Counted from the stretch's first letter, positions 10,660-22,019 are shown. The stretch is 64,000 nt of DNA from Haematobia irritans (GCF_050003625.1 NC_134399.1:41866671-41930670), one strand, 5' to 3'. Program-made: numbers and translations. Notes: generated by a model from the letters alone, not told the origin.

Positions 10660-11091
10660 AGTTGAAGTGAAAATGCTATATACTCAGACAGTCAACCTGC
10701 AATAAAATCGTTGGGCTCTGTGTTCCTTAAGTCAAAAACGGCCATCAGCTGCCGCAAATCTCTCAATGAGGTGCCTAATCAGTACAATATTCACCTAACA
10801 TTGGTGCCTGGCCACAGGAACGTACCAGGGAACAGCGAAGCGGATGAGTTAGCAAGGTTGGGAACTACCTTACATATTCCAAATATAATCTGTTGGCTGG
10901 CTACCTGTAAGCTCATACTACGTGAGAAGGCTGTTATGGTGGCGAATGTCCGATGGAAGAATTGCAACGACACTAAGCGAATAAACTTAAACCGCTCACT
11001 AGATATGCTAGTGTTTTCAAGATATCAAATATCATTCTTAATATCTGAGATAACGACCATAGGAGGGCAGTTCGGAAACTTCTTAGCTTAG
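10660..11091 (+). pseudogene. LINE RNase H domain and C-terminal tail
   Basis: After the DD37E insertion the LINE continues with LLPLDILGKQSAATTAVRL and then an RNase H domain. IYSDSQPAIKSLGSV has a catalytic Asp, and LVPGHRNVPGNSEADELARL has the conserved His, Glu and Asp region. The following LATCKLILREKAVMVANVRW and NLNRSLDMLVFSRYQIS are typical of LOA/R1-type elements. Residues from 10711 are open for 126 codons, but the upstream part is broken. The domain would degrade RNA in RNA/DNA hybrids. Confidence 0.85.
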
Positions 11092-11105
11092 CACAAAAAG
11101 TGTTT

Positions 11106-11401
11106 TCGAAAAATCCATCTCTGTTATGAATACATATTAAATTCTGTTTCGATCTGGCAACTCCCTCATATAGAAACAGATGTTCAAAAAAGACGCATCC
11201 GCAATTTTTTTTACAATGGAAAAATTAGAAATGCGTGCGTATAAGTGAATATAGGGCGACAAATATATATGGGAGCTTTATTATCGGACAAAACATTGGC
11301 AACTATGATAAATATTTCAAGATTTTGCCATAAAAAAAGAGTGTTAGAATATTCCGATTTTTTAATTTATTTATAGATTTACACTCTACCTAATATATCA
11401 G
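11106..11401. other. LINE 3' flank with a degenerate DINE-like trace
   Basis: AT-rich. It contains a lone ATATATATGGGAGCTTTATTA-like piece near 11260-11280 that resembles the DINE core. No gene seen. Confidence 0.45.
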
Positions 11402-13469
11402 AAAACAAGTAAGTAAAGTAGAAAGTCGGGCGGGGCCGACTATATCATACCCTAAACCACCATTACAGAATTAGTAATCATAAGCATTTGTGGGGTAACA
11501 TATAGGTCTGGGCACCCAGAGAAGGAATATGATCACCTCAACCATGTTTCAAGAGCAAAATGTTATTTTTGAATGGTGACCATGTAACATGTTTGTCCCA
11601 ACCATATTATTTTCTCGGAGGTTATATGTCTGATTTCGGCAAGCATATTATTTTTGGCGAGAAAAGAACATTTTTGCCATAAACATGTTACATGTTAAAT
11701 TTAAAAAATTTTACAAAACAAAAATGGTTGTAAGAACTTTATTATCTTAAAACATGTATATGCAACGTATATAACTTAGAATATAAATTTGTATTACCAC
11801 CACGGTTGCCACAGTTGGTAGAATTCTACCCAAATTAGTAACCTTTTTTGTTAAATCTCTATAAAAATAAAATTTTGGAAAAAGTTTCTATAAACAAATT
11901 TTTGTGAGAAATTTTTCTATAGAAATAAATTCTATAGAAATAAAATTTTTTAGAAAAAATTCCACAGAAATAAAATTTTGGGAAAATTTTTATAGAAATA
12001 ATGTTTTGAAAAAAATTTCTATAGAAATACAATTTTGACAAAATGTTCTATAGAAATAAAATGTTGACAAAATTTTCAACAGGAATAAAGTTTACTACAC
12101 ATTGTTAAAGATCAAGCCTTGCCAGCTTCTAATTTCCTCCTCTAGAGCCACCAAAATGTAAAAATTATTACAAATTGTGTTGAGTGAAAATGTCCTACAT
12201 TGTGGCCCTACGTCCCTACAAGACGCTAAATATTAGAAAAACCCTACATATAGGGAATTTCCCCTACTTCTAGCAACACTGGCTGTGTTGATATTGTGCC
12301 TACGGAGTTAGTATGCCACTAATATTGAGCCCATTATTAAAAAAGAGAAAATCGTTAAATTAGTGTGGGTAATAAATCAAAATTTGTAAAAATCGAGCAA
12401 TATTCTTATGTAAAAGCTACAAGTACGTATAAATACGATCGGCTAGTACATCAATATTTGAAATTTGAGTAACATTGTTTAATAAATAAGAGTACTATGG
12501 CCAAATTTGGGAAAATCGAGCAATGCATATATATGGAAGCTATATCTAAATCTGAACCAATTTGCATAATATTTTGCGGGTTTGATTAATACCACAAAAG
12601 GTTACCTTGTGCAAGATTTGAGTAAGATCAGTTAAGAAATGAGGCTTGTATGGTCAAACATAAGGTTATTAGGGGCGAATTTTTCAAAATCGGGTGATAC
12701 ATATATGGGAGCTATATCTACATCTGAACCGATTTCGATGAAATTTTGCACATATAGTTAGTACTATAGAGGACTGGATCTAGCCAACTTTTAGTAAAAT
12801 CGGTTAATAAATAAGGGTTCTATGGCCAAATTTGGGAAAATCGGGCTATACATATATATGGGAGCTATATCTAAGTCTGAACCGATTTCGATGATTTTTT
12901 GCACATATAGTAAGTGCTATAGAAGATTATATTTAGCCAACTTTGAGTAAGATCGGTTGATAAATAAAGGTTTTATGGCCAAATTTGTGAAAATCGGGCG
13001 ATACATATATATGAGAGCTATATCTAAATCTGAACCGATTTGGATGAAATTTTGCAGACTTGAAGGGCGATGGAAAAAATTACTTTTTGCCAAATTTGGT
13101 GATGATCCGTTTGAAAAAACGCGCAACGTCACCCCATTTGTCGAAATCGGGCGATACATATATATGGGAGCTATATCTAAATTTGATCCGATTTCTTCCA
13201 AATTTAATAGCGTTCGTCCTTGTACCCAAAAAACTCCCTGTACCAAATTTCATCAAAATCGGTTAATAATTGCGACCGGAATCCTGTGAACAACAAATAC
13301 ATGGACAGACGGACGGACGGACGGACACCAAGCGCTAGATCGACTCAGGAGGCGATTCTGAGTCGATCGGTATATATTTTATGGGGTCTAAAGTCAATAT
13401 TTCTGTTAAGCACATTTTTTGGCCGATCAAACTTATTATACCCTGACCACTATGTGGTTTAGGGTATAA
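11402..13469 (-). repeat. DINE-1-like repeat, type A, copy 2 (complete ends)
   Basis: Begins AAAACAAGTAAGTAAAG followed by the hairpin AGTCGGGCGGGGCCGACT. This is the reverse complement of a DINE 3' end. It runs in parallel with 1468-3530 to the same 5' palindrome. At 11512-11697 it has sequence (CACCCAGAGAAGGAATATGA onward) that differs from the corresponding 1532-1710 of copy 1 and resembles the element at 63118, so one copy was remodelled by an insertion or replacement. Confidence 0.82.
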
Positions 13470-13623
13470 AAAGATTGTGTCAAATGTTCAATTGCATCCT
13501 GTAATACATAATTATTCTATGCACACTGCAGCCGCATGAAAAAATAGTCAAATGCACAACCTCATTATTCCCTGTATCAGAGTGGTGATGAATGGAATAG
13601 AAATAATAAAACGAAAATGTTTA

Positions 13624-14557
13624 AAGGGTGATTTGTTAAGAGCTTGATAACTTTTTTTAAAAAAAAAACGCATAAAATTTGCAAAATCTCATCGGTTCTT
13701 TATTTGAAACGTTAGATTGGTCCATGACATTTACTTTTTGAAGATAATTTCATTTAAATGTTGACCGCGGCTGCGTCTTAGGTGGTCCATTCGGAAAGTC
13801 CAATTTTGGGCAACTTTTTCGAGCATTTCGGCCGGAATAGCCCGAATTTCTTCGGAAATGTTGTCTTCCAAAGCTGGAATAGTTGCTGGCTTATTTCTGT
13901 AGACTTTAGACTTGACGTAGCCCCACAAAAAATAGTCTAAAGGCGTCAAATCGCATGATCTTGGTGGCCAACTTACCGGTCCATTTCTTGAGATGAATTG
14001 TTCTCCGAAGTTTTCCCTCAAAATGGCCATAGAATCGCGAGCTGTGTGGCATGTAGCGCCATCTTGTTGAAACCACATGTCAACCAAGTTCAGTTCTTCC
14101 ATTTTTGGCAACAAAAAGTTTGTTAGCATCGAACGATAGCGATCGCCATTCACCGTAACGTTGCGTCCAACAGCATCTTTGAAAAAATACGGTCCAATGA
14201 TTCCACCAGCGTACAAACCACACCAAACAGTGCATTTTTCGGGATGCATGGGCAGTTCTTGAACGGCTTCTGGTTGCTCTTCACTCCAAATGCGGCAATT
14301 TTGCTTATTTACGTAGCCATTCAACCAGAAATGAGCCTCATCGCTGAACAAAATTTGTCGATAAAAAAGCGGATTTTCTGCCAACTTTTCTAGGGCCCAT
14401 TCACTGAAAATTCGACGTTGTGGCTCGTTAGTAAGTCTATTCATGATGAAATGTCAAAGCATACTGAGCATCTTTCTCTTTGACACCATGTCTGAAATCC
14501 CACGTGATCTGTCAAATACTAATGCATGAAAATCCTAACCTCAAAAGAATCACCCTT
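13624..14557 (-). mobile_element. Tc1/mariner-type DD41D (rosa-like) element, internally deleted
   Basis: TA-flanked (13622-13623 and 14558-14559) with ends AAGGGTGATTTG and AAGGGTGATTC in inverted orientation. Its 934 bp are shorter than a full element of about 1.3 kb, because the region coding for the N-terminal DNA-binding domain is missing. The transposase frame is on the minus strand. Confidence 0.88.
13731..14444 (-). CDS. DD41D transposase, catalytic part only (237 aa)
   Basis: An uninterrupted minus-strand frame encodes the catalytic core of an IS630-Tc1-mariner transposase. Landmarks are ILFSDEAHFWLNGYVNKQN (first Asp), VDMWFQQDGATCHTAR (second Asp) and SCDLTPLDYFLWGYVKSKVY (third Asp). 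There are 41 residues between the second and third catalytic Asp, as in the DD41D (rosa) group. It starts MNRLTNEPQRRIFSEWA, and the roughly 100-residue helix-turn-helix region that binds the ends is absent. All three catalytic residues are kept, so decay is recent or the copy is young, but the protein would not bind DNA specifically. Confidence 0.88.
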   Translation of the reverse strand: MNRLTNEPQRRIFSEWALEKLAENPLFYRQILFSDEAHFWLNGYVNKQNCRIWSEEQPEAVQELPMHPEKCTVWCGLYAGGIIGPYFFKDAVGRNVTVNGDRYRSMLTNFLLPKMEELNLVDMWFQQDGATCHTARDSMAILRENFGEQFISRNGPVSWPPRSCDLTPLDYFLWGYVKSKVYRNKPATIPALEDNISEEIRAIPAEMLEKVAQNWTFRMDHLRRSRGQHLNEIIFKK

Positions 14558-14945
14558 TATTTAATTTCATTATTTGGGCGAGATGGCTCTTTTAAGTTGA
14601 ATATTTTAAGCTTTTCGATAGCGGTGTTGGCGGATTACAACACTAGAGTTGCCAAATCCCGAAATATAATGTGAAAAGCTTATTATGCAGAACACTTCGT
14701 TCTAGAAAGTTTATCACGAGACATGACATGTACGGTAACCGAAAAGATTCATTGATCATAAGTCATTTTTTTGAAGCATTCTTGGCGTAATGGTGTAAAA
14801 GCTGCGGCAAAAAGTCATTCCCCTCAACTACTGGCCCAATTTTTGGAGGGGTTGTAATGTTATAATGATATTAAAAATGATTAAATAGCAATTCAGTAGG
14901 GTAGGTATCATATTATCGGCTCAGCCAGACTCTAGCTCTTTCTTA
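14558..14945. other. No gene seen
   Basis: AT-rich sequence between a DD41D element and a foldback MITE. No repeat shared with the rest of the window was noticed. Confidence 0.4.
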
Positions 14946-15360
14946 CCCAGCAAAAACTGGGTAACCACTAGTGATTCCTCCAGTATTTGTCTTGATACAT
15001 TTGAGAAGTTTTTATGTTGTCCAAAAACGAATGGAATTAAATTTTTTGCTGTTTTTACAAGTAGAAAAAGTAAACAGTTTATGGTGAATATTATTATCTT
15101 AACATAAAATTAACCGTTGAGCTATTGATTTATTTTGATTTAAATTATGTTTGGAGCAAAAAATCGAATTCCAGTCGTTTTTTTACAACATAAATACTTC
15201 TAAAATGTATCAAAAGAAAACAAACCCGTATGTGCACAAGTGCAACGAAATCTCATTATTTTGCCAGTCAGAAAACTTGAGATTTTAGTTCTAAATATCG
15301 AGATTTCGATTAGTCTGAGCGTAGTATTACTTACTTTTTTGGCGACACTTTTTTGTTGGG
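14946..15360. mobile_element. Foldback-type MITE (415 bp), TA-flanked
   Basis: TA on both sides (14944-14945 and 15361-15362). The ends are CCCAGCAAAAAC and, inverted, CCCAACAAAAAAG. A second inverted pair lies inside: GATACATTTGAGAAG at about 14994 against CTTCTAAAATGTATC at about 15195, next to TTTTATGTTGT and ACAACATAAA. The structure fits a Tc1/mariner-type MITE. Non-coding. Confidence 0.7.
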
Positions 15361-15779
15361 TACCAGTAATCAAAACCATGTCTTGAGGTCCGGGTTCTAA
15401 TCCACTTTTAAAATGATTTTTTTATTCGTATTAAATATTTTGTAATTCTTCAAGAATCATGTTTTTTAATTTAGTAGAATAACCTCTACAGCGGTTGTGG
15501 GCATTGCTAAAAGTAATGCCAAATCGCATTTAAGAAAAATATTTGCAAAATATTTATTAATATGATGCTAATAAAACATACCTTTGTTTTCTTAAGTTGT
15601 CATACGAATTTCACTAACATAGTTCAATCTTTATTTCAATCACAATTTATTTTATTCACAATCCCACGGCGGCGGGTTCTCAGTACCCGATTGACTCGAT
15701 GGATTCTACCCATTGGCTGCTACATCAATGTACGTGTTATTTCGTCCGTATTTTTGTGTTGAAGAAGGTGCATCCCAGG

Positions 15780-15945
15780 TAGCATTTTCCGTTTTCTATT
15801 GGTCCGAGCCGGGATAGAGGAAAACCCCGGACTATGGTACTGCCGAAAACTGACTTTAATGCCCACCATGAACTTTGGCATTCTCTCCTCGGTAATGACC
15901 ATAGAGGCATAGGTTTGGCAGAGCAGTTAGATGACTCCACTTTTA
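15780..15945 (+). pseudogene. Jockey-type LINE endonuclease fragment
   Basis: A plus-strand frame reads LKTDFNAHHELWHSLLGNDH and GIGLAEQLDDSTF. These match the DFNAHH-W motif near the end of APE-type endonucleases of Jockey elements, where the DFN and His residues are catalytic-site neighbours. The frame breaks on both sides. Confidence 0.82.
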
Positions 15946-16069
15946 AAATGAATTTTTTTATTCGTATTAAATATTTTGTAATCCTTCAGGAATCATGTTT
16001 TGTAAATTATATTTTTTTGAAATCCCTTTTTTTAGCTGAATAACCTCTACAGCGGTTGTGGGCATTGTG

Positions 16070-16932
16070 GGCATTGGTTCCCCACCGGCAGGAACCAAGC
16101 GTTGGGTTCTGAATTATCTGTGCGGACGTCAGTCGTACGTGGAATTCAGGGACAAGAAGTCAAACCCCCGTAGAGTTAAACAGGGAGTTCCCCAGAGTGA
16201 GTGATATCTCCGGCGCTGTTTAATCTCTAACTGGTCTCGTTACCACCTCCTCCAGTCGGCGTCGAGATTGTATCATATGCGGACGATTGTACAATCATGG
16301 CATCCGGGCCCATTGCTGATGACAAATGCGATCGATTGAACGTCTACCTCGCTGATCTTCCGATCACAAATTACGTCTACGTCGCTGAAATAATTCCGAC
16401 CATAAATTACCCCAAGATCCTTGGGGTCACATTCGACAGCTTTTTTAAGTCGTCTAGCTACGCCACTGCAATTTGTGATAAGATCCACGGTAGAAACAAG
16501 GTCATCAAGCCGTTTGCCGACAGCACTTGGAGAGCGTACGAAGAAACCTTGTTGACTACATATAAGACAATTGGCCGGTCAGTGGTAAACTATGCAGCGC
16601 CAGTGTGGACACCTCAAACGAGCGACACGCAGTGGAATAACATACAGACCTGTCAGAACGCTGCCCTTAGAACTCCAACAGGATGTCTCTACAGTACACC
16701 GCTGGATCACCTTTATGCGGAGACCAGTACCTCGTGGGTTGCTATCGAAGTTGTCATCCAAATCTCCATCTTGTGGATAGGCAACTTCAGGAATTTAAGG
16801 GTTGATCTTAACCTTCTAGAGCGTGAGATCCAGCGTTATAAAAGAGAGCCTATAGATCAGGCAGCATACCACACAGGTCTGAACAGGATTCATGAGGATA
16901 CAGCTAAGCCTACCCGTCTCACCACCACATAA
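16070..16932 (+). pseudogene. Jockey-type LINE reverse transcriptase fragment
   Basis: Reads KRWVLNYLCGRQSYVEFRDK and RVKQGVPQ. A short deletion near 16195-16205 removes the expected GGVISP and shifts the frame. Then comes SYADDCTIMASGP, the intact catalytic YADD box, at about 16272. From 16297 the frame is open for 211 codons, with KILGVTFDSFFKSSSYATAI, GRSVVNYAAPVWTPQTSDTQ and CQNAALRTPTGCLYSTPLDH, typical of the Jockey C-terminal region. A piece after KCDRLNVYLADL appears deleted. No RNase H domain was seen. The copy is non-functional. Confidence 0.87.
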
Positions 16933-16980
16933 CTCTGGACACATCCAATTGAAATACCAAAGCATAGAACAAAATGGATG

Positions 16981-18277
16981 AAACTACATCAAAAACTGTT
17001 GCAACAACAACAACCTTTATGTTAGTCTTATACTATTAACGCTTAATGACCACATTTTCATTTGGCAAAATTCTGTATATGCTAGCTTCCTTTCAAACGG
17101 GTTAGGTGTAAACTGTGGAAATCATCAACACCTATTAAACGTAGTCCTTTAGTGATCTTCCTATTATCAAAATTATACCAACGTACTTATGTCATCCAGT
17201 ACATCATAGTTGTTGTAATGCAAAGGTCCCTTGAAAACAATCCGAAAATAAGTGGAATAGCTTTTGAATTTGATGTATGACCTGTCTTCGAGATGTCAAT
17301 GAATCTGCACTTATTGTACTTGCACCTTGCCCACATCCATTCCCCTCCCAGAGAAAACTATTTGCGCTGGATGAGACCCCAAATGTGCCCTGACTACGAT
17401 AACCACATTGCGGACACAAACCCCAGACTCAGAGGCAAATGGAAGAACAATAGCAATTCTTAGACAACGATAATTTGCAACAAGTGTGAAACAAGCATAA
17501 ACCGCATTTAGTATTCGTCCATTACATTCACGTAGTCCAACTGCCACCACATTCTCCATAGAGCGTTAACTACAGGCCACAGGAAATACATGAATCCAAA
17601 TGTTCCCATGGATGTTTGAATGAATAAATGTCTGTGTGTGTGTGTATTTGCGTTTGTATAAGTGCAGTATTTTTGTACGGCATGAGTTGCAGAGACGGAA
17701 TAACAACAATCAGGCGTCCGAATGTTGCTTGATGCTACTCCTTGTGAATGGTCGGTGTGGTCCCGGGAAAAAGTCACAAAAACAAGCTGAGTGCAAAGTG
17801 TTTGCGAAAAACATAGATCGTACAGCAGAATGGCAGAAAAAAATCAAACTGCAAAGGTAAGTGAAAAATTTCACAGTCTAATAGAAAAAAAGAGGCAACC
17901 GCAACCAAATACAAGTGAGTCAGCTCGAATTTCTAAAAAGAAATTGCTGTTGCATTCATTGTTCATTTCGTTGGCCATGTCCTTGTTGCCTGATGTCTGT
18001 TGCTCCTGCTGCTACATTTGCTGATGCCCATTATTGTTGTTCTTTTGCCTATTGTTGGGCTTGTTGTTACTCTAATGTTTGTTGTTATTTCAACATCAAC
18101 TAGAACAACGAGTTTGCCGTGGCTACTACCGCAGTGTACACTCGAACTATGATTGCTTTGGTGTCTATTGTAGCCAAAGTTGCCACATGACTACAGTAAT
18201 ACAAGGTCTCGTAATAAATGAATTGCCAGGGTAATTAAATTCCAATACCTTTCCTGCCTTCAAGAAACTTCTATATA
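16981..18277. other. No gene recognised; candidate single-copy DNA
   Basis: Apart from a short TG run (17632-17645) and GTTGTTG-type low complexity (17945-18080) I see no repeats shared with the window. Several frames of 60-90 codons exist without domain features. A 5' splice-like GTAAGT (about 17858) follows an open stretch from 17791, but no convincing exon was found. May be intron or intergenic host DNA. Confidence 0.4.
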
Positions 18278-18500
18278 CAGTGCACTCGCGGTAACGTGAA
18301 CTAATTAGCGAACTTCAGAACAAAACATAGCCATATTCGGGAGGTTTACACGTTCTAGCGTGATAGTCTTTTATTTTTGTTATTAGTAATATTAAAAACT
18401 TAATTTAATTTCATGAAAAAATTAAAAAAGAAGAGATTGCAAAAATATCAGTGGGTATGGAATTATAAAGCAATTTAAATTAAAATTCACGAAAAAGCCA
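18278..18500 (+). mobile_element. End fragment of a pogo-like element
   Basis: After TATA it begins CAGTGCACTCGCGGTAACGT. This is closely similar to 52317 onward and shares TTTACACGTTCTAGCGTGAT. The CAGT start and TA context suggest a pogo-type DNA transposon end. The opposite inverted end was not found, so it is probably truncated. Confidence 0.6.
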
Positions 18501-18902
18501 AACTAGATCACTAAAAATTCCGTATGTGTATTTGAAATTGTACTTGGCATTGTGAAAGTATATGAATATTGTGTGATATCGGAAAAGGGTACCCGACAAT
18601 GTTTTTAAATTTGACACAAATATGCTTAATTTTCAGGTATGTTTAGAGGTGTTCTGTAACATAGACAAACAAACCGATACCTCATTTCTTTAAATTTGTA
18701 TAGGAAGGGAGATCTCCCCATTTCCTTGTACGGTGTTCTCACCAAGCATGTTTTGGGATTTGAAATGTTTTCCCTTTATAAACACTTCAATACGAGTCGT
18801 TTTCGCCATACCAGTTCAAAACAAAAGTTTTCCTCCAAAACACTTCAATTTTAGAATGTGAACTCACCTAATTTGAAATATACCCCGAATAACATACCCT
18901 AT
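18501..18902. other. No gene seen
   Basis: AT-rich. It holds short stretches (AATGTTTTCC, AAACGAG-type) loosely similar to 21560-21640. No coding or terminal-repeat signal. Confidence 0.35.
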
Positions 18903-19985
18903 TCCCAACACCCTCACAAAAAATCGCTTCTCTGACATATGTTCCAAACATATTTTGCAGGAAGCACATATATTATTGGATACTGCCGAAACATTAATAT
19001 GTTTGTTTTATGTGAACATATTATATGTTTGGAATCATTGTGAGCCCAAAAATATTATATGCTTGGAAGAATTTTTCCCAAAGACGATTGTGCTCATTCC
19101 CTAACATACTCGTAATTTTCACTTCCACGAAATATTTTAGTTCCTGGCACCTTTTTCTGTAATATAAATAATGTTGAAGAAATTATTCACTTTTATAAAT
19201 TATTGAAATTTTACCTTTCGCCTGGACGGAGAATCGAACCGAGGACCATACAGTTTGTAAGCCAACACACTATCCACTGGGCTACGTAGCTGTTATAGTC
19301 ACCAGTAGACAATTATCATTATAAGTTACATTTATATAGCATAGTTTGCAGCGCCCACGAGCCGATGCAAACAAAACATTATTCAACAGAAACATATATT
19401 TGTTGGCCACGGTTAGCATTGGCAGTGGTTAGCATGTCCGCCTTGCATGCAAAGGGTCCTGGGTTCAATCCCTACTCCGACCGAATACCAATTGTATTTT
19501 TAATTTTTGTATTTATATTTTTATTTTATTATTAAATTAAATTTTTACAATGAACCTTCGAAATGTGTGTTATTAAAGATTTACAGTCAGAAAAGAACAG
19601 TGCTTGATATAAACGAAATGAACTGAGCATTTGGATAAAATATTATTTTTTTATTGCAAAAATAACAATTTTGTAACAAAAAACTGTTTTTGGTATAAAA
19701 GCTTGAAATTTTGGAAGGAATTCAAAAACTCTAACAAAAGAAGAACGTGGAGTCGAGTATAAACATACATAAATAATTTTATAATATACACATAAATTTA
19801 GTTAGACGTGAAAAGTTTTTTACTAGCATTTAACACCATTTGAAATGCATTTAAAACTTATCGTGTTTTGTACTTAATTTCATTTTTACCCTTATGTCTA
19901 GGCCGGTATTTGCCTTTTACTTTTCTTTAATAATTCATTTTAAAGAAAATAAACTTTTTCAAAATCAAACTTAATGCCCGCTTCC
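18903..19985 (-). mobile_element. Dyad-rich element family J, copy 1, with two tRNA-like modules
   Basis: About 1.1 kb, the reverse complement of 39336-40429. One end is CTCACAAAAAATCGCTTC followed by alternating ACATATGTTCCAAACATATT dyads. The other end contains AAACTTAATGCCCGC. Two tRNA-like modules lie in fixed positions: minus strand 19216-19292 (TAGCCCAGTGG, then GGTTCGATTCT) and plus strand 19410-19492 (GGCAGTGGTTAGCATG, then GGGTTCAATCCC). Non-coding. The better-preserved copy has a TA flank at this end (40430-40431), consistent with a DNA transposon. Confidence 0.65.
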
Positions 19986-20088
19986 GAATGTCTATTCTCT
20001 TTACATGAGTATTCAAATTAAATAATATTTAGACTTAAGCATATCAATTTTTTGGCCTTATTATAAAACAGTTTTCCAAAACAACATA

Positions 20089-21013
20089 CACGCTCACAAA
20101 AAATCGCTTCTGTAACATATACTCCCAAACATATTTTGCTTCAAGCATATACATTTTTGGCTATTGCCCAAACATTTATATGTTTGATCTCTTCCAATAT
20201 ATAATATGTTTGAAAGCATATTGGTCTAAACAATATATGTTTGGGTAGTCAATTTCCAAAAATTTTGTATTTTTGCATCCAAATTCAATAATGTTGTCTT
20301 CCAAACAACAATATGTTATTATGTAAACATATAATATGTTTGGAAAAAAATTCTCCCAAACAATATTGTGCTCAAAATTTTATTTATTTATTTATATATT
20401 TACAATCATAATGAATTATGAAAATAAACAGGTAATATAGGTGCTAACAACATAGGTTTTCGAACTGAATGCTCAAAATTTTGTTTCTGCCTAATTGTAT
20501 ATTCCCCCACATCTTTCTCACTTCCACGAGATTTTTTAGTTATTAGCACCTTTTTCTGTAATACAAACATTTTAGAAGAAATTATTCAATTTTATGATTT
20601 TTTTATTTTAATTTTACCTTTTGCCGTACGGGGATTCGAACAGCGGACCACACAGTTTGTAAGGATCAAAGAAGTAGCTGATCAATTGCCCAAGGAAAAA
20701 TAAAATGTTAATTTTGTAATAAGAAGCAACAACCACCAACTTAATTCAATATCGCTCCCTGTTAAATAGCGCTCCAAGCTACTAAACACATATATGTTTA
20801 TAGGCTATTTCTAAATTAATATATGTTTGCATCCAAGCATATTATGTCCCAAACATAATATGTTCTAACATATTAACATATATGTCCCAAACATGTTATG
20901 CTAGTTTATGAACATTATATGTTTGCACTCAAAAATATTGTGTTTAAAAATTTGTTTTCCAAACATATAATGTTTATAGCCAAACATATGAAAAACAGTC
21001 TTTTTCATCCGTG
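20089..21013. mobile_element. Dyad-rich element family K, copy 1 (925 bp, TA-flanked)
   Basis: TA at 20087-20088 and 21014-21015. The ends are CACGCTCACAAAAAATCGC and, inverted, CACGGATGAAAAAGACTG, sharing only a CACG-nnn-AAAAA pattern. The interior is crowded with ACATATAATATGTTTGG-type dyads. A tRNA-like module lies on the minus strand at about 20614-20690, with GTTCGAATCCC as B-box. A second copy in opposite orientation is at 22847-23821 and a partial one at 52585-52980. Non-coding. Confidence 0.68.
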
Positions 21014-21130
21014 TACAAGCAGTTTCACAGAAATTGCTCTCTTTTGATTCTCTCGCTGTGTTATGTTGATATCTTTCGTCAACCCTCCCGGTTTCCATCT
21101 CTGTCGCTCTCTGAATAAAATATCACAATA

Positions 21131-21152
21131 TATATATATATATATATATATA
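21131..21152. repeat. (TA)n microsatellite
   Basis: An uninterrupted run of about eleven TA units next to partial K-type sequence. Confidence 0.85.
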
Positions 21153-21178
21153 TGTTTATTCGAAATTTGTAAATTGTT

Positions 21179-21380
21179 TTCATTCACACATATTATTTTT
21201 ATGAAACATTCATGCCCCAAATATAATATATTCTAACATATTAACATATGTGTCCCAAACATTTAGTGTTAGTAGGAACATTACATGTTTGCACTTAAAT
21301 ATATTGTGTTTAAAAATTGTGCCCGAAACACATTTTGTTTATATCGGAACATATGAAAAACATATTTTTCTAACAGTGAA
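21179..21380 (+). mobile_element. Partial, diverged K-family sequence
   Basis: Follows the order of 20850-21013 (GTGTCCCAAACATTTAG..., ATATTGTGTTTAAAAATTG, AACATATGAAAAACATATTT) but ends CTAACAGTG instead of CATCCGTG. This indicates a related subfamily with a different terminal sequence. Confidence 0.55.
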
Positions 21381-22019
21381 TATATGTCAAAATATTGAAA
21401 TAAATTTCATAGAAAAAAAAAGAATAAAAAAAGGCTTTGAAGAACATGGACATGTGAAAATAACTTAAAAATTTGTTTCCCTTTGCGTTCGCGGTAATTA
21501 TTGGAACATATGTTGCATATATGTGAATTTAAAGTAAATGGGAATTTCGAGATTCCATGGCAACCGTCAAACTAAAACATCTCAATTCGGTGTGAACGGT
21601 GAAATGTTTTGGAAAAGCGAATGAGGAAAACGAGTCAGTGGGAACATAGCATTACGTTTTTATGTTTGCATAGTGCAAAAAACTAGGTTATGAAATTCAA
21701 ATAGAGATTGCCGAGTATTTTAAAAGTGTAAGAAGTGCGCGATGAACTTTCTTAACAGAGCACGCATTTTGATATTAAAATAATAATTCGTTTGTAAGAT
21801 GATTGGCAAATTAACAAATAAAATAATCACAACAAATTTGTTTTCTGCCAACCTTTACCAATTAATTCTGCTGTAAGTACCTTCATCATTCGTTTGTTTC
21901 AATCTCGGAGTACATACAACCCCAATTACGAAAATGAAATGATCCCGCTATCTAAATTTTAAATGAAAGTAATGCAATTTTATACAGCTTATTTTAATTT
22001 ATTTTATTAAATAGTGTCA
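21381..22019. other. No gene seen
   Basis: AT-rich sequence. No shared repeat except weak similarity at 21560-21640 to 18740-18850. Confidence 0.35.

Larger units (their letters stand above)
7912..11105 (+). mobile_element. 3' half of an LOA/R1-group LINE, interrupted by three nested elements
   Basis: LINE sequence resumes exactly across each insertion: 7912-8137, 8926-9131 and 10417-11105. Together they encode the C-terminal part of the reverse transcriptase, the linker and an RNase H domain. The element is truncated at its 5' end near 7912, next to a run of eight G. It may belong to the same family as the LINE at 1-1407, but the two pieces do not overlap, so this cannot be decided here. 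Confidence 0.82.
15400..16980 (+). mobile_element. Jockey-like LINE remnant with internal deletion and a duplicated segment
   Basis: Endonuclease-like sequence (15780-15945) is followed at 16070 by reverse-transcriptase sequence, so several hundred residues of ORF2 are missing. A segment of about 110 bp, TTTTTTATTCGTATTAAATA through CCTCTACAGCGGTTGTGGGC, occurs twice (about 15415-15510 and 15950-16060). The 3' side ends in CAACAACAACAACC near 17005. Confidence 0.8.

Noticed and set aside
17508..17777. 89-codon minus-strand frame as a host exon
   Set aside because: His/Thr-rich because it is antisense to a TG microsatellite. No domain or splice support.
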